From Gemmatimonadaceae bacterium (lineage in GTDB: Bacteria > Gemmatimonadota > Gemmatimonadetes > Gemmatimonadales > Gemmatimonadaceae): DNA of 64,000 bases. How positions within the stretch are numbered: position 1 is the stretch's first letter; each line of letters starts with the position of its first letter. Positions 1-7,425 of this stretch are shown piece after piece. The notes beneath the pieces were generated by a model, which saw nothing but the letters and a program-made list of their open reading frames with translations, searched no databases and was not told where the DNA came from. Position numbers and translations under genes: made by a program. The DNA lies in NCBI GenBank assembly GCA_030647905.1, contig JAUSJA010000026.1:532214-596213 (forward strand), given 5' to 3'.

Positions 1-1311
1 CGAGAATGATTCCTGGCGTCCGGCATCGAATGCCCCCGTGAGCTCAAGGCGAGAGCGCTGGCCTATACGGAGCCGTGCGCGCTCAGAGATGCGGAGCCCG
101 GAATCTCGAGATCTTGACTCCATACCCGGGAGTGCTGCCTGCTCCGGCCGCTGATCGAGCAACTGGAAGAAATCGGCGCGCGTATCGAGAACGAGCCGGG
201 CATCGAGCGGGCTGCCGTCGAGCACTGACTCACCGGTTCTCTGCCCGAAAATGGCACGATGGGCGAGTTGGCTGGAAAAGTGCGTTGCTTGGTCGTCGCG
301 GGTGCCGCTGGGCACCCGTGTACGTGCCAGATCTGCTGTCACGCTGCCGGTCTGGTGTGGGCCCAGCCGTGTTCCCCCGACGATGCTTGCTTCGGTGGTT
401 TGCGCATCCGCGCGGAGCGATGCTTCGGGAGGAATTACGCCTGCCCTTGTGTCGATGATGATCGCGCCCTGGGTGAGATCACCGAATCTCGCGGACGGAA
501 TTCCGCGGATAACCTCGACACGCTCGATGGTCGTCGCCGGAATTCTGCGAAGGTCGATGCCACCGCCCGCCGAGCTGCTGAAGCCGAGCTCCGCACGTGA
601 GCCGAGTGACTGCAGGTTGGCGTTGTTGGACAGGGGAACGCCGTCGAGGATGATCAGGGTTCCAAACGCGGCGAGCTGCTGGGCAGAGCGATCGGAGGAG
701 CCGGGGTCGCCGCCGGAAATGGGCACAGCCCGAAGCGATATCTGCTGGACGTTGTCGAGGCCGGGCGCCTGGAGAGGTACGCCGGGAAGAAGCTCGAGAA
801 TTCCGGAGAGGCTTGCGGCTGTCTGGTTCTTGATCGCTTCCTGCTCTATGACGCTTGCTGTGCCGAGCTCTCCGCGCGCGCGGCTGGCCGGATCGGCCGT
901 CACGGTGATGCCGGTAAGCTCCAGCGCGTGCTTCGCCATCGCGATGTTCCGCCGGAGCTCACCAGTCGCGGGAACGACGATGTTAATGCGCGTAGGTGCA
1001 TAGCCGATGCGTTGCGCACGGAGAACCTGAGGTCCGGCGGGAGCGCGCCCTATGCGAAAAGAGCCCGTGCTGTCTGTCGTAGCGCCCACACGGGTTCCTT
1101 CGAGTGTGACGCTTACCCCGACGAGTGGACGGCTGGTGCTCGCTTCGGTGACCTGGCCGGTGATGTGTGCTTCACCGGCCGCTCCTCCCTGCGCGAAGGC
1201 TCTCGAGGAAATCGAGGTCATCGAGCCAATGAGCGTGGCGCCGAGAACCACATACTCAAGCCGTCGTGCGATCGTGAACTTGTCAGTCTTCATATGCTGC
1301 ATCTTCTCCAT
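1..1311 (-). CDS. TonB-dependent receptor, N-terminal part (continues past the window start)
   Basis: Outer-membrane receptor for energy-coupled uptake; about 437 residues are visible and the barrel runs off the window. In order there is a signal peptide ending near SRAFAQ, a CarboxypepD_reg-like beta-sandwich (HITGQVTEASTSRPLVGVSV through RIGYAPTRI), and a plug domain containing LPGVPLQAPG, TLIILDGVPL and IERVEVIRGIPSAKFGDL. The start at 1311 has GAGAG upstream; in-frame ATGs at 1302 and 1293 are alternatives. It lies 40 bases downstream of the thioredoxin-like gene on the same strand, so the two probably share a transcript. The divergently transcribed peptide and DUF4876 lipoprotein genes suggest a common job. 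The substrate cannot be read from the sequence. Confidence 0.88.
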   Translation of the reverse strand, partial: MEKMQHMKTDKFTIARRLEYVVLGATLIGSMTSISSRAFAQGGAAGEAHITGQVTEASTSRPLVGVSVTLEGTRVGATTDSTGSFRIGRAPAGPQVLRAQRIGYAPTRINIVVPATGELRRNIAMAKHALELTGITVTADPASRARGELGTASVIEQEAIKNQTAASLSGILELLPGVPLQAPGLDNVQQISLRAVPISGGDPGSSDRSAQQLAAFGTLIILDGVPLSNNANLQSLGSRAELGFSSSAGGGIDLRRIPATTIERVEVIRGIPSARFGDLTQGAIIIDTRAGVIPPEASLRADAQTTEASIVGGTRLGPHQTGSVTADLARTRVPSGTRDDQATHFSSQLAHRAIFGQRTGESVLDGSPLDARLVLDTRADFFQLLDQRPEQAALPGMESRSRDSGLRISERARLRIGQRSRLELTGAFDAGRQESFS

Positions 1312-1351
1312 CACGGACTCTCGCGAATATGCACGCAGGTAGTGCGGTATG

Positions 1352-1819
1352 TCAGCCCGTTGATCGAGCTGGAACACGTGCCGTTGGCGACATGGCCTGC
1401 TTTTCGGTCGCCGCCGGAGGAGCAGGCGGCCGCAGCGCTTCGTTGACGACTGAATCTTCTACGGCCACTAACTCGATGACTCCGCTTCTCGAGTAGAGAA
1501 TTCGTCCTTCGGAATTCAGAATCAACGTTTGCGGTACGACTGCTGCGCGCGAAAGGCGTACCAGTTTGCGTTCGGGAAAGACGAGCAACGGAAACGGGAA
1601 CTTTCCCCTTTTCTGAAATCGCTTTGCTTCCGGAAGAGAGTCCGGAGTGAGACCGAGCACCGTTATTCTGCTCCGAGGCTGTGAGTTGAGTCGCGCTGCG
1701 ATTCTGCGCCAGGAAGGAATGGTCCTGCGGCAGTACGGGCAGGCCAGTCGGTGAATCTGATTCTTCGCATTGTCTTTCCTGTGGTGTGTGCCGGCAGCCG
1801 AGGGGAAATCGGACTGCAT
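1352..1819 (-). CDS. thioredoxin-fold (TlpA/redoxin-like) protein without a leader
   Basis: Thiol-disulfide oxidoreductase-like protein of 155 residues. The active-site motif CPYC is at residues 27-30, followed by a helix (RRTIPSWRRI). The typical cis-proline strand is VVPQTLIL (Pro96), and a strand-turn follows (NSEGRILYSRSG). TlpA proteins are normally anchored or exported, yet here only 26 polar residues precede CPYC and an in-frame stop lies just upstream of the ATG. The membrane segment is therefore absent, either lost or never present. The gene precedes the TonB receptor and is divergent from the 8-Cys peptide, so a role in that peptide's disulfide chemistry is an attractive inference but unproven. 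Confidence 0.65.
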   Translation of the reverse strand: MQSDFPSAAGTHHRKDNAKNQIHRLACPYCRRTIPSWRRIAARLNSQPRSRITVLGLTPDSLPEAKRFQKRGKFPFPLLVFPERKLVRLSRAAVVPQTLILNSEGRILYSRSGVIELVAVEDSVVNEALRPPAPPAATEKQAMSPTARVPARSTG

Positions 1820-1960
1820 TGGTGAATGCGTTCACAGGAGATGACGGAAGATGGTTACCACGTGGGGATGTAACCCACATCCGTCAACAAGGCAGAGGGA
1901 GAGACGTGCTCTTTCCTCATGAGCGGCTCGACCGCTCGTCCATTCTTCATGGAGAGAAAA

Positions 1961-2194
1961 ATGCGTAGGACAAAGCTGGTAGCGAGGGCGGCTCTGCTGT
2001 TTTCGCTGGTTGGGAGCCTGACGTTCGGCGCGTCAGAAGTTTTCGCTGCCGATCCCGCGAGAACATGTCCGAACGACGGGTACAACGCGTTCGGTGAGTG
2101 CGTGAGTTTAGAGAATTGCCAGTTCCTCTGCGAAGGTGTCGGGGGCATTCAGGGCAATTGTATCTCCGCGAACTGCTGCTTCTGCGAACACTGA
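1961..2194 (+). CDS. secreted 8-cysteine peptide with CS-alpha-beta (defensin-like) cysteine pattern
   Basis: Small exported peptide of 77 residues. Residues 1-29 form a clear Sec signal peptide (MRRTK, hydrophobic core, cleavage at VFA|AD), leaving about 48 mature residues. Eight cysteines at 36, 47, 53, 57, 67, 72, 73 and 75 give spacing C-X10-C-X5-C-X3-C-X9-C-X4-CC-X-C. CXXXC followed by CXC is the signature of the cysteine-stabilised alpha-beta fold, and GNC-X4-C resembles the gamma-core of defensins. The ATG at 1961 follows GGAGAG; an in-frame ATG at 1949 would add four residues. It is divergent from the redoxin and TonB genes and is followed by a perfect hairpin. Function (toxin, signal or ligand) is unknown. 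Confidence 0.8.
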   Translation: MRRTKLVARAALLFSLVGSLTFGASEVFAADPARTCPNDGYNAFGECVSLENCQFLCEGVGGIQGNCISANCCFCEH

Positions 2195-2201
2195 GGTCAG
2201 A

Positions 2202-2231
2202 AGCCGGCTCGGTCATATGACCGAGCCGGCT
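2202..2231. terminator. perfect 30-bp palindrome after the Cys-rich peptide gene
   Basis: Bases 2202-2216 are the exact reverse complement of 2217-2231, a 15-bp stem with no forced spacer, eight bases after the peptide stop codon. There is no T-tract (GTCTT follows at 2236). It could attenuate read-through into the DUF4876 gene or stabilise the peptide mRNA, or be a protein-binding site. Confidence 0.6.
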
Positions 2232-2292
2232 CGCGGTCTTGTGCGGGGACGTTCCGCGTTGGTATCATCCGAATAACCTCAAGGAGCTCGAC

Positions 2293-3573
2293 ATGTCAGT
2301 CTGGGGTAAATTTCGCGGTGCTATGGCCTCGCATCATATTGCTGGGCTCGCCGCTTTCCTGGCACTGGGCTGCTCAGGCGGGGAAGTGAAGATCGTCGAT
2401 CCGCCCCCCACGGGCAGCTCAGGTCTCAAGATCACCATTGCGCCTGAGCCTGCAGATCAGTCGTTCGCTCAACTCCTCGGCTGGACCAGTGGAATTCCTG
2501 GTGCTGAAATCAGAGTCACTCCGCTCGATTCTACCGTCGGCCGTTCTCAGACCTTCACTGCCGACGCCTCTGGATCAGCTTCAGTTTCGGGCCTGGCACC
2601 GGAGCAATACGTTGTCGAAGCGAGGAGACTCCTGTCCGCATCTGAACTTGCAAAGTTCGGCACGGGGCGTGACCCGACAGGGTTCGCAGGGAGGGGAACG
2701 ATTCACGTTTCTCCGACTGTGTCATCGGCCATTGTCACCATTCCTGCCAGCCGCCGCCGATCACTCCTGATTAACGAAGTGTCCTGGCAAGCTGTGTTCC
2801 AAGCCCTGCCGGATGGAGCGACCTACTACGATAACGGCTTCATCGAGATGTACAACAACTCGGACACGATTATCCACCTGGATGGGATGACCATCGGACA
2901 GCCAATAAATATCTTCCGTAACTACCCGGACTTTCCATGTTCGATGTTCGAGAGGTTTCGCAACGATGCGACGGGAATCTGGGCTCAGGTCATTTTTGTG
3001 TTTCCCGGAGCGGGGCAGGATTATCCACTGGCTCCCGGGAAGCTCGTGGTTGTAGCGCAGGACGCAATTGACCATTCCGGTATTTTCCCAGGGTTGCCGG
3101 ATCTGAGTGGCGCCGCTTTCGAGTTCACTGGAAGACCCGGCGATGTAGATAACCCGGCTTCCGCGAATTTGATTAGCCGTGGGGGTTACACTGCTCCTCA
3201 CGGGATGCTGAATATGTCGCTCGGTGGAACCATTTTTGTTGCAGCTCCTGTCAACTTTGCGGACCTGGAGAGTGGGCGTGATCCGCGCAATGACAATGTT
3301 CTCAGTAAATTTCCGGCGGCCACGATACTTGACACCTTCTCCACCGTGTTCCCAAATGACGACTATCCTGAAAACCCATATTGCTCGGAGCTTGTGAACC
3401 GCGCCTTCGACCGCGAAACCGGGAAGTTCTTCTCAGAGTCACGGGGTAGCTTCCAAATCTCCCAATCACGCAGATCGATAGGCGTCACGGCCGACAGCCG
3501 GCCAATCGTTCAGAGCACGCGTTCGAGTGCGATGGATTTTGTGAACGGCCCTTTCAGTCCAGGAAGGATGTAG
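2293..3573 (+). CDS. DUF4876 family lipoprotein
   Basis: Probable surface or periplasmic lipoprotein of 426 residues. The signal peptide ends in a lipobox (FLALGC, Cys27). An N-terminal beta-sandwich-like region (about 45-150, with GTIHVSPT) is followed by the DUF4876 block from about residue 160 (SLLINEVSW, YYDNGFIEMYNNSDT, IHLDGMTIG). In Bacteroidota and relatives, DUF4876 proteins are encoded beside TonB-dependent receptors, which fits the divergent receptor at 1-1311. The ATG at 2293 is preceded by AAGGAG. It lies about 60 bases beyond the palindrome that follows the Cys-rich peptide gene. The biochemical role of DUF4876 is not established. Confidence 0.82.
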   Translation: MSVWGKFRGAMASHHIAGLAAFLALGCSGGEVKIVDPPPTGSSGLKITIAPEPADQSFAQLLGWTSGIPGAEIRVTPLDSTVGRSQTFTADASGSASVSGLAPEQYVVEARRLLSASELAKFGTGRDPTGFAGRGTIHVSPTVSSAIVTIPASRRRSLLINEVSWQAVFQALPDGATYYDNGFIEMYNNSDTIIHLDGMTIGQPINIFRNYPDFPCSMFERFRNDATGIWAQVIFVFPGAGQDYPLAPGKLVVVAQDAIDHSGIFPGLPDLSGAAFEFTGRPGDVDNPASANLISRGGYTAPHGMLNMSLGGTIFVAAPVNFADLESGRDPRNDNVLSKFPAATILDTFSTVFPNDDYPENPYCSELVNRAFDRETGKFFSESRGSFQISQSRRSIGVTADSRPIVQSTRSSAMDFVNGPFSPGRM

Positions 3574-3604
3574 CCGCCCGAGTTCGGCTGAGGCGGACGC
3601 GCTC

Positions 3605-4285
3605 TTAAGCCGTCCGTCGAAACCTGGCGATTACCGTCCCGAGGACGAGCGACAAGTCCTTTGGAATGTCGAACGAGCGAGAACGCGGGTTAAGCGAGGT
3701 AAGCTTCAATCGCGAGTTCGTGATCTCCTTCACGCGTTTTACGACGTAGCCCTCATCCGGGCGGCGCGCAACGATAATGTCGTTTATCGTTACCCTCGCT
3801 CCAAGCTTCACGACGATGACGTCGCCGTTTTCCAGAAAAGGAGACATGCTTGCTCCCGAAACGTGCAACGCGACGTGCCCCGCAGCAGAATTCCCAAGCG
3901 GAAACTCGATCCATCTTTCTGCTTCCTCGTCGAGCAATTCCCGCCCTTCGCCTGCAGCGACTCGGCTGTCAATCAGCGGTACGCATTCGAGCGACGCGGC
4001 AATTGGAAACACTTCGCGTACGCGACCCACGACGGGAGCGGGGATGTCGTAGAGATGCATGACAGGCATCTCTTTCATTATACGCTCGGCGGCAAGACGC
4101 GCCTCGAGCTGCTCAGCAAAAGTCTGAGCATGTTTCTGAGTATCCCGCTTTTCTTCCACGGTCATCGCGCGCACAGTATCCCTGATGAGCCAGTCAACGA
4201 ATCCCTCATGATCCAATCCCGTCGCATCAGAGCGTTGCGCAACCAGTTTCTCTATCGAGGGCTGTCTTGATTCAGAATCAGTCAT
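3605..4285 (-). CDS. S24 (LexA/CI-type) serine peptidase-like repressor
   Basis: Protein of 226 residues with a C-terminal S24 domain. Ser146 sits in SGASMSPF with LENGDVIVV after it, and the general base Lys183 sits in GYVVKRVKE, so the Ser-Lys dyad is intact. LexA and phage CI proteins use this fold for RecA-stimulated self-cleavage. The N-terminal 80 residues are charged and helical but show no obvious helix-turn-helix, so DNA binding may be supplied by a partner. It overlaps the upstream sigma-region-4 gene by four bases (ATGA), implying translational coupling. The neighbours suggest a phage-derived SOS-type switch. It could also be a non-repressor S24 protein. Confidence 0.8.
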   Translation of the reverse strand: MTDSESRQPSIEKLVAQRSDATGLDHEGFVDWLIRDTVRAMTVEEKRDTQKHAQTFAEQLEARLAAERIMKEMPVMHLYDIPAPVVGRVREVFPIAASLECVPLIDSRVAAGEGRELLDEEAERWIEFPLGNSAAGHVALHVSGASMSPFLENGDVIVVKLGARVTINDIIVARRPDEGYVVKRVKEITNSRLKLTSLNPRSRSFDIPKDLSLVLGTVIARFRRTA

Positions 4286-4779
4286 TCTCCCTCCTCTGAC
4301 TGTCCCAGCTCGGGGACATACTTCGCCAGTTCAGCTCGCTCTTTCTCATCGAGTCTCCTGGCATAGAGAGCTGCCGCGCGCTTCAACCTGTTGCGAAGAC
4401 GGTGAATTCGAACTTTCGTCGTGGGTGCGGAAATGCCGAGCCAGTTTGCGATGTCGTGAGCAGGAACCCGATAGGATATCCAGGTGAGAACCGCACGATC
4501 GGGGTCGCCTAACGGAGCAAGGATCTCGTCGAGCATGGCCGTTAGAACCGCCGGTGCCGGTTCTCGTGCGTAAGAATCCGGTCCAGCGGCAGACCGCAAG
4601 GCATGCTCCGAGCAGCAACTGATGATTGCTTCCTCCGCGGAGCCCGCGAGCCTGCTCATTGCTTCACCCGACATCCAATCGCGAGACGAAAGGGTGGCTG
4701 TGGAGTCGGGCGCGGGTCTGGTCAAGAGTCGTCTGCATGACTGGCCACGCGCTGCGAACTCTCCTGCGATTCCAGCCAT
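4282..4779 (-). CDS. sigma-70 region 4-like helix-turn-helix protein
   Basis: 165 residues. The C-terminal half reads like sigma region 4: LGDPDRAVLTWISYRVPAHD, then IANWLGISAPTTKVRIHRLR, then a basic tail. There is no region 2, so it is more likely a transcriptional regulator or partial sigma than a full ECF factor. The start at 4779 overlaps the upstream gene by 58 bases; ATG codons at 4674 or 4659 would give less overlap, but none has a convincing ribosome-binding site. It is coupled to the downstream S24 gene and may supply the DNA-binding part that the S24 protein lacks. Confidence 0.62.
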   Translation of the reverse strand: MAGIAGEFAARGQSCRRLLTRPAPDSTATLSSRDWMSGEAMSRLAGSAEEAIISCCSEHALRSAAGPDSYAREPAPAVLTAMLDEILAPLGDPDRAVLTWISYRVPAHDIANWLGISAPTTKVRIHRLRNRLKRAAALYARRLDEKERAELAKYVPELGQSEEGE

Positions 4780-5348
4780 TGTCTCAACTTGCTCGCCCAG
4801 CTTTCGAGTCGAGCCGGTTTGGGGAGACGATGATGGTTGAGACGCCGCCTGATCGGTTCGCTCATTTCCGTTGCGAACCCAAGCTGCTCGGCCTCGGAGA
4901 GGAGTCTCGACACTTCGGCGGCGAGCCGCCGCGCATCGGCGAGCTTATAGGAACTTGCGATACCAGACCTCTCCCGAATTCTTTTCGCGCGGGCAACCTT
5001 GGCCATTTCTTCCGAGCTCGGACGAAAAGTTGATGCCGTGAATCCAAGATTCGCGAGCGCACGCCCGATCGCGGATGTCTCCGTATTCTCGAGACAAGCG
5101 TAAGTGTTGATCTGTCCGTCGTCCTCGCGTTCCGAGGCCCACCCAGTCGAGGAAGGAGCCGCATCCTCCGCCGTTCGGAAGACCTGGGACTTGAAGGTGA
5201 TTTCTCCGTCTTCGCGCGACATCAGCTCAGTGAGAATTCGACCTGTCGGATGACGCTCGTAGAAGAGCGTTATACGGTCGGCGACCAGCGCATATCCGCC
5301 ACTCCGGATCGAAAGCACCTTTGGCACGTTCACCTTCCAATGCGTCAC
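4722..5348 (-). CDS. phage-type recombination/annealing-like protein
   Basis: 208 residues. The core (residues about 20-105) has the layout VADRITLFYERHPTGRILTE, a strand with AEDAAPSSTGWASE, and the hallmark ENTETSAIGRALANLGF. This pattern is typical of phage and prophage proteins linked to single-strand annealing (ERF/Rad52-like neighbourhoods), where they act on ssDNA. The C-terminal 90 residues are helical and unassigned. It is first in a tightly packed three-gene run with the sigma-r4 and S24 genes. No integrase, capsid or attachment site is visible, so this is a cassette or prophage relic, not a complete phage. Family assignment is from memory of the motif. Confidence 0.55.
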   Translation of the reverse strand: MTHWKVNVPKVLSIRSGGYALVADRITLFYERHPTGRILTELMSREDGEITFKSQVFRTAEDAAPSSTGWASEREDDGQINTYACLENTETSAIGRALANLGFTASTFRPSSEEMAKVARAKRIRERSGIASSYKLADARRLAAEVSRLLSEAEQLGFATEMSEPIRRRLNHHRLPKPARLESWASKLRQWLESQESSQRVASHADDS

Positions 5349-5435
5349 AAGGAGGACCGAATAAACGCCGAAGCGACAGAATGTGACTTAGCGACCCTCT
5401 ATTGGTAAGACGTAAACGGGTTACACGGTCAGGCG

Positions 5436-5662
5436 ATGACCAAGCGGGTTGTCGTGACTCGTATCGCGGAGAGACGGTCCGTGCGATCGTGAACGACCAC
5501 AGGATTACAGTGCTGGTTCCACACGCGCAGCCGCGGCGTGGGATCCGCGCAGGCGAAGCGACTGCTCACCTACACGTTCGCTGCTGATGTTCTGGAGAAG
5601 ATCGAACTCGCGCCGCTGCGCGAAGCGCTGGAGGCGCAGGTCCTCGAGCGATTCATCGCATG
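5436..5662 (+). pseudogene. unidentified gene remnant with an in-frame stop
   Basis: One frame opens with an ATG at 5436 (MTKRVVVTRIAERRSVRS), hits TGA at 5490, then continues openly to 5662 as a helical, protein-like C-terminus (AKRLLTYTFAADVLEKIELA, then EALEAQVLERFIA). The tail has codon choice and composition like a real gene and overlaps the end of the convergent FHA gene by ten bases. I do not recognise the family. It may be the stub left beside the phage-like cassette. Confidence 0.25.
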
Positions 5663-6165
5663 ACGAAGTAGTACACCGCCGCCGCGACCAGCAGCAGGAA
5701 AAGGAAGCGCGTCGGTACGGCGCTCTTCCTCTTTTCCGACGGTGCCTGAGAGGCGCCGAGGATCGGGTTGGTGATCGTGCTGCGCTTCGTCATTGCATCG
5801 GGATCGTGCCCGAGCGGGCTGGCGGTATCCACGACCGACACACCGAGTGGCAGGCGTCCACGGCGGAAGGTCAGCTCCGCCGACCCGATCTCGATGCGGT
5901 CGCCGTCGGTGAGCTTCGTCGGTACCGTCGCCGGGACCCCGTTGAGTCGTGTCCCCGTCGCTCCCGTGGGATGGAGAATGAAATCATCACCTTCGGGGCG
6001 CACCTCCGCGTGAGAGCGGGACACCGCCGGCTCACGCACGACGATGTTGCTGCCCGCGTCGCGGCCGATGGTGAATGCGCCATCAGACAGTGGGTAGGCC
6101 CGGCGCTCGAACTCGTACACGAGGTACGGCGCCTCGCTCATTGAATCGTTTGTCATCCTATCCAT
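5653..6165 (-). CDS. FHA-domain protein with C-terminal membrane anchor
   Basis: 170 residues. The forkhead-associated domain (about 12-100) shows the phosphothreonine-binding signature GAFTIGRDAGSNIVV, PAVSRSHAEV and ATGTRLNGV. A disordered linker (about 105-145) leads to a C-terminal hydrophobic helix (FLFLLLVAAAVYYFV), so it is a tail-anchored cytoplasmic FHA protein. FHA domains read Ser/Thr phosphorylation; the only kinase in the window is the stub at 48411-48581. In-frame ATGs at 6165, 6153 and 6141 are possible starts. The next gene is divergent. Confidence 0.85.
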   Translation of the reverse strand: MDRMTNDSMSEAPYLVYEFERRAYPLSDGAFTIGRDAGSNIVVREPAVSRSHAEVRPEGDDFILHPTGATGTRLNGVPATVPTKLTDGDRIEIGSAELTFRRGRLPLGVSVVDTASPLGHDPDAMTKRSTITNPILGASQAPSEKRKSAVPTRFLFLLLVAAAVYYFVMR

Positions 6166-6236
6166 GGAAACCGGTTGTAGCGAAATTGCCAGCGTGGTGA
6201 AGATGCATCATTCGAACCCTGACTCCGAGGAATTTA

Positions 6237-6446
6237 ATGGCTACGAAACTCGACAAGGTCCTCAAGCGGGAGATCGAGATCGACGGGCAGGCCTACATCG
6301 CCGCGATCTCGCCTGACGGGATCAAGGTCACGAAAAAGGGTTTCCGGAAGGGCAACGAGATCTCATGGCGCTCGATCATCAGTGGAGATGCGCAGCTCAA
6401 CGAGGATCTGAACAGTTCCGTGGAAGCGACTGATACCGGAGTATAG
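6237..6446 (+). CDS. small conserved-looking protein of unknown function
   Basis: 69 residues, rich in Lys and Ile and predicted soluble. It reads as a compact beta fold (REIEIDGQAYIAAISPDGIK, then KGFRKGNEISWRSIISGD) somewhat like small nucleic-acid-binding domains. The ATG at 6237 follows GAGGAATTTA. It is divergent from the FHA gene across about 70 bases. I do not recognise a family. Confidence 0.55.
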   Translation: MATKLDKVLKREIEIDGQAYIAAISPDGIKVTKKGFRKGNEISWRSIISGDAQLNEDLNSSVEATDTGV

Positions 6447-6567
6447 TCGAAGATCGGAATCAGCATTGAACTGGATCGGTGGCTCAATGCTCCCGGGCTG
6501 ACGATGCCGCCGGAGCTCGGCGCGCGTCGTTGATATGTGGCCGCTGCTCATACTGTCACCATGTTGA

Positions 6568-6580
6568 GACAATAATTGTC
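6568..6580. promoter_or_regulatory. AT-rich inverted repeat upstream of a lipoprotein gene
   Basis: GACAATAATTGTC is a perfect palindrome around a central A, standing out in GC-rich DNA, about 150 bases before the lipoprotein start at 6728. It could be an operator. The rest of 6447-6727 shows no gene I can support. Confidence 0.3.
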
Positions 6581-6727
6581 ATCGGCAGAGGACAAGAAAA
6601 GGGTGCGATCGCGATTCCAAGGGGGAAACTGCAATGGCTCGGCCGTTGCACTCCGGGGTATCAGTTTCTGCGGCCCGAATGCCAGACCGGCAACGGGTGA
6701 CTGCCCGGGCAGGACACGGAGGACAAG

Positions 6728-7354
6728 GTGCGAACGATAGTCAGGCTGGCTGGTATCGCCGGAGCATTGACGCTGGCGGCGTGCAGTGGGAAAGATGCGG
6801 CGATGAATGCCGATCTGAAGAAGGATCTCGAAATGGCGTCGCGCTCCGACGCGATCTCGCTTCCGACGTCGCAGCCAGCGGCGCAGGTCGTATCGGCTAT
6901 CGAGCGCACGACTCCGCCGGCACCCCGTCGGATGGCTCCGTCGCAGAGGGTGGCGAAGCATCGGGCGGCTCCGCGCGGAACACCGGCGCCCGTCGAGGTC
7001 GAGCAGGCCGATGTGAGCGAGGACGTGCAGCAGACGCTGGTGGAACCATCCCCGGCGCCAGTCGAAGTGGCTCCGCTGCCGAGCCCGCGTCCGCGGCCCG
7101 TCGCGTCGAGCGGCGCTGGATCGGGTGACGGCAGCATCGGCCGTGGCAGAGGCGACCAGGGCATCGGCATAGGCACGATTATCGGCGTCATCCTTCGCGG
7201 TGGAGTTGTGGACGGCGACCAATGCGATCCGCGCACCGACGGCAGGCGCGGCGGCATTCACACGGCAGTCAACAATCGCATCCCTGTGATCGGGACGTTT
7301 CCCGGCAGCGGCCGCATTGGCGGCGGCTTGCCGCGCGGGCGGACGCGCTTCTAG
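6728..7354 (+). CDS. proline-rich lipoprotein of unknown function
   Basis: 208 residues. Signal peptide with lipobox (LTLAACSG, Cys19), a short acidic helical stretch (DLKKDLEMASRSDAISLP), a long Pro/Ala/Arg-rich linker (about 50-135), then a Gly-rich C-terminus with a hydrophobic patch (GIGIGTIIGVILRGGVV). The GTG start at 6728 is chosen because GGAGG lies five bases upstream. The first 50 residues resemble those of the next gene (lipobox, D-L-x-x-D-L-x-x-A, then Pro-rich), suggesting an old duplication whose C-termini diverged. The linker suggests reaching through peptidoglycan, but no function is known. Confidence 0.68.
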   Translation: MRTIVRLAGIAGALTLAACSGKDAAMNADLKKDLEMASRSDAISLPTSQPAAQVVSAIERTTPPAPRRMAPSQRVAKHRAAPRGTPAPVEVEQADVSEDVQQTLVEPSPAPVEVAPLPSPRPRPVASSGAGSGDGSIGRGRGDQGIGIGTIIGVILRGGVVDGDQCDPRTDGRRGGIHTAVNNRIPVIGTFPGSGRIGGGLPRGRTRF

Positions 7355-7364
7355 ATCTATACTT

Positions 7365-7404
7365 CACGCGGCGCCGCGGTAATTCACCACTGTGGCGCCG
7401 CGTG
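7365..7404 (+). terminator. hairpin between the two lipoprotein genes
   Basis: Arms CACGCGGCGCC (7365-7375) and GGCGCCGCGTG (7394-7404) are exact reverse complements, followed by TTTC. It sits just after the stop at 7354 and 22 bases before the next start, so it may separate the two genes. Confidence 0.6.
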
Positions 7405-7425
7405 TTTCGTCATACCGTATCCAAC

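Noticed and set aside
251..1003. Long plus-strand open frame opposite the TonB receptor
   Set aside because: It is the antisense of a clear receptor plug domain; its translation is Ser/Arg-rich with no domain.
7222..7425. Extended start for the VirB10-like lipoprotein
   Set aside because: The extension runs through a hairpin and lacks protein character; the lipobox leader begins at 7426.
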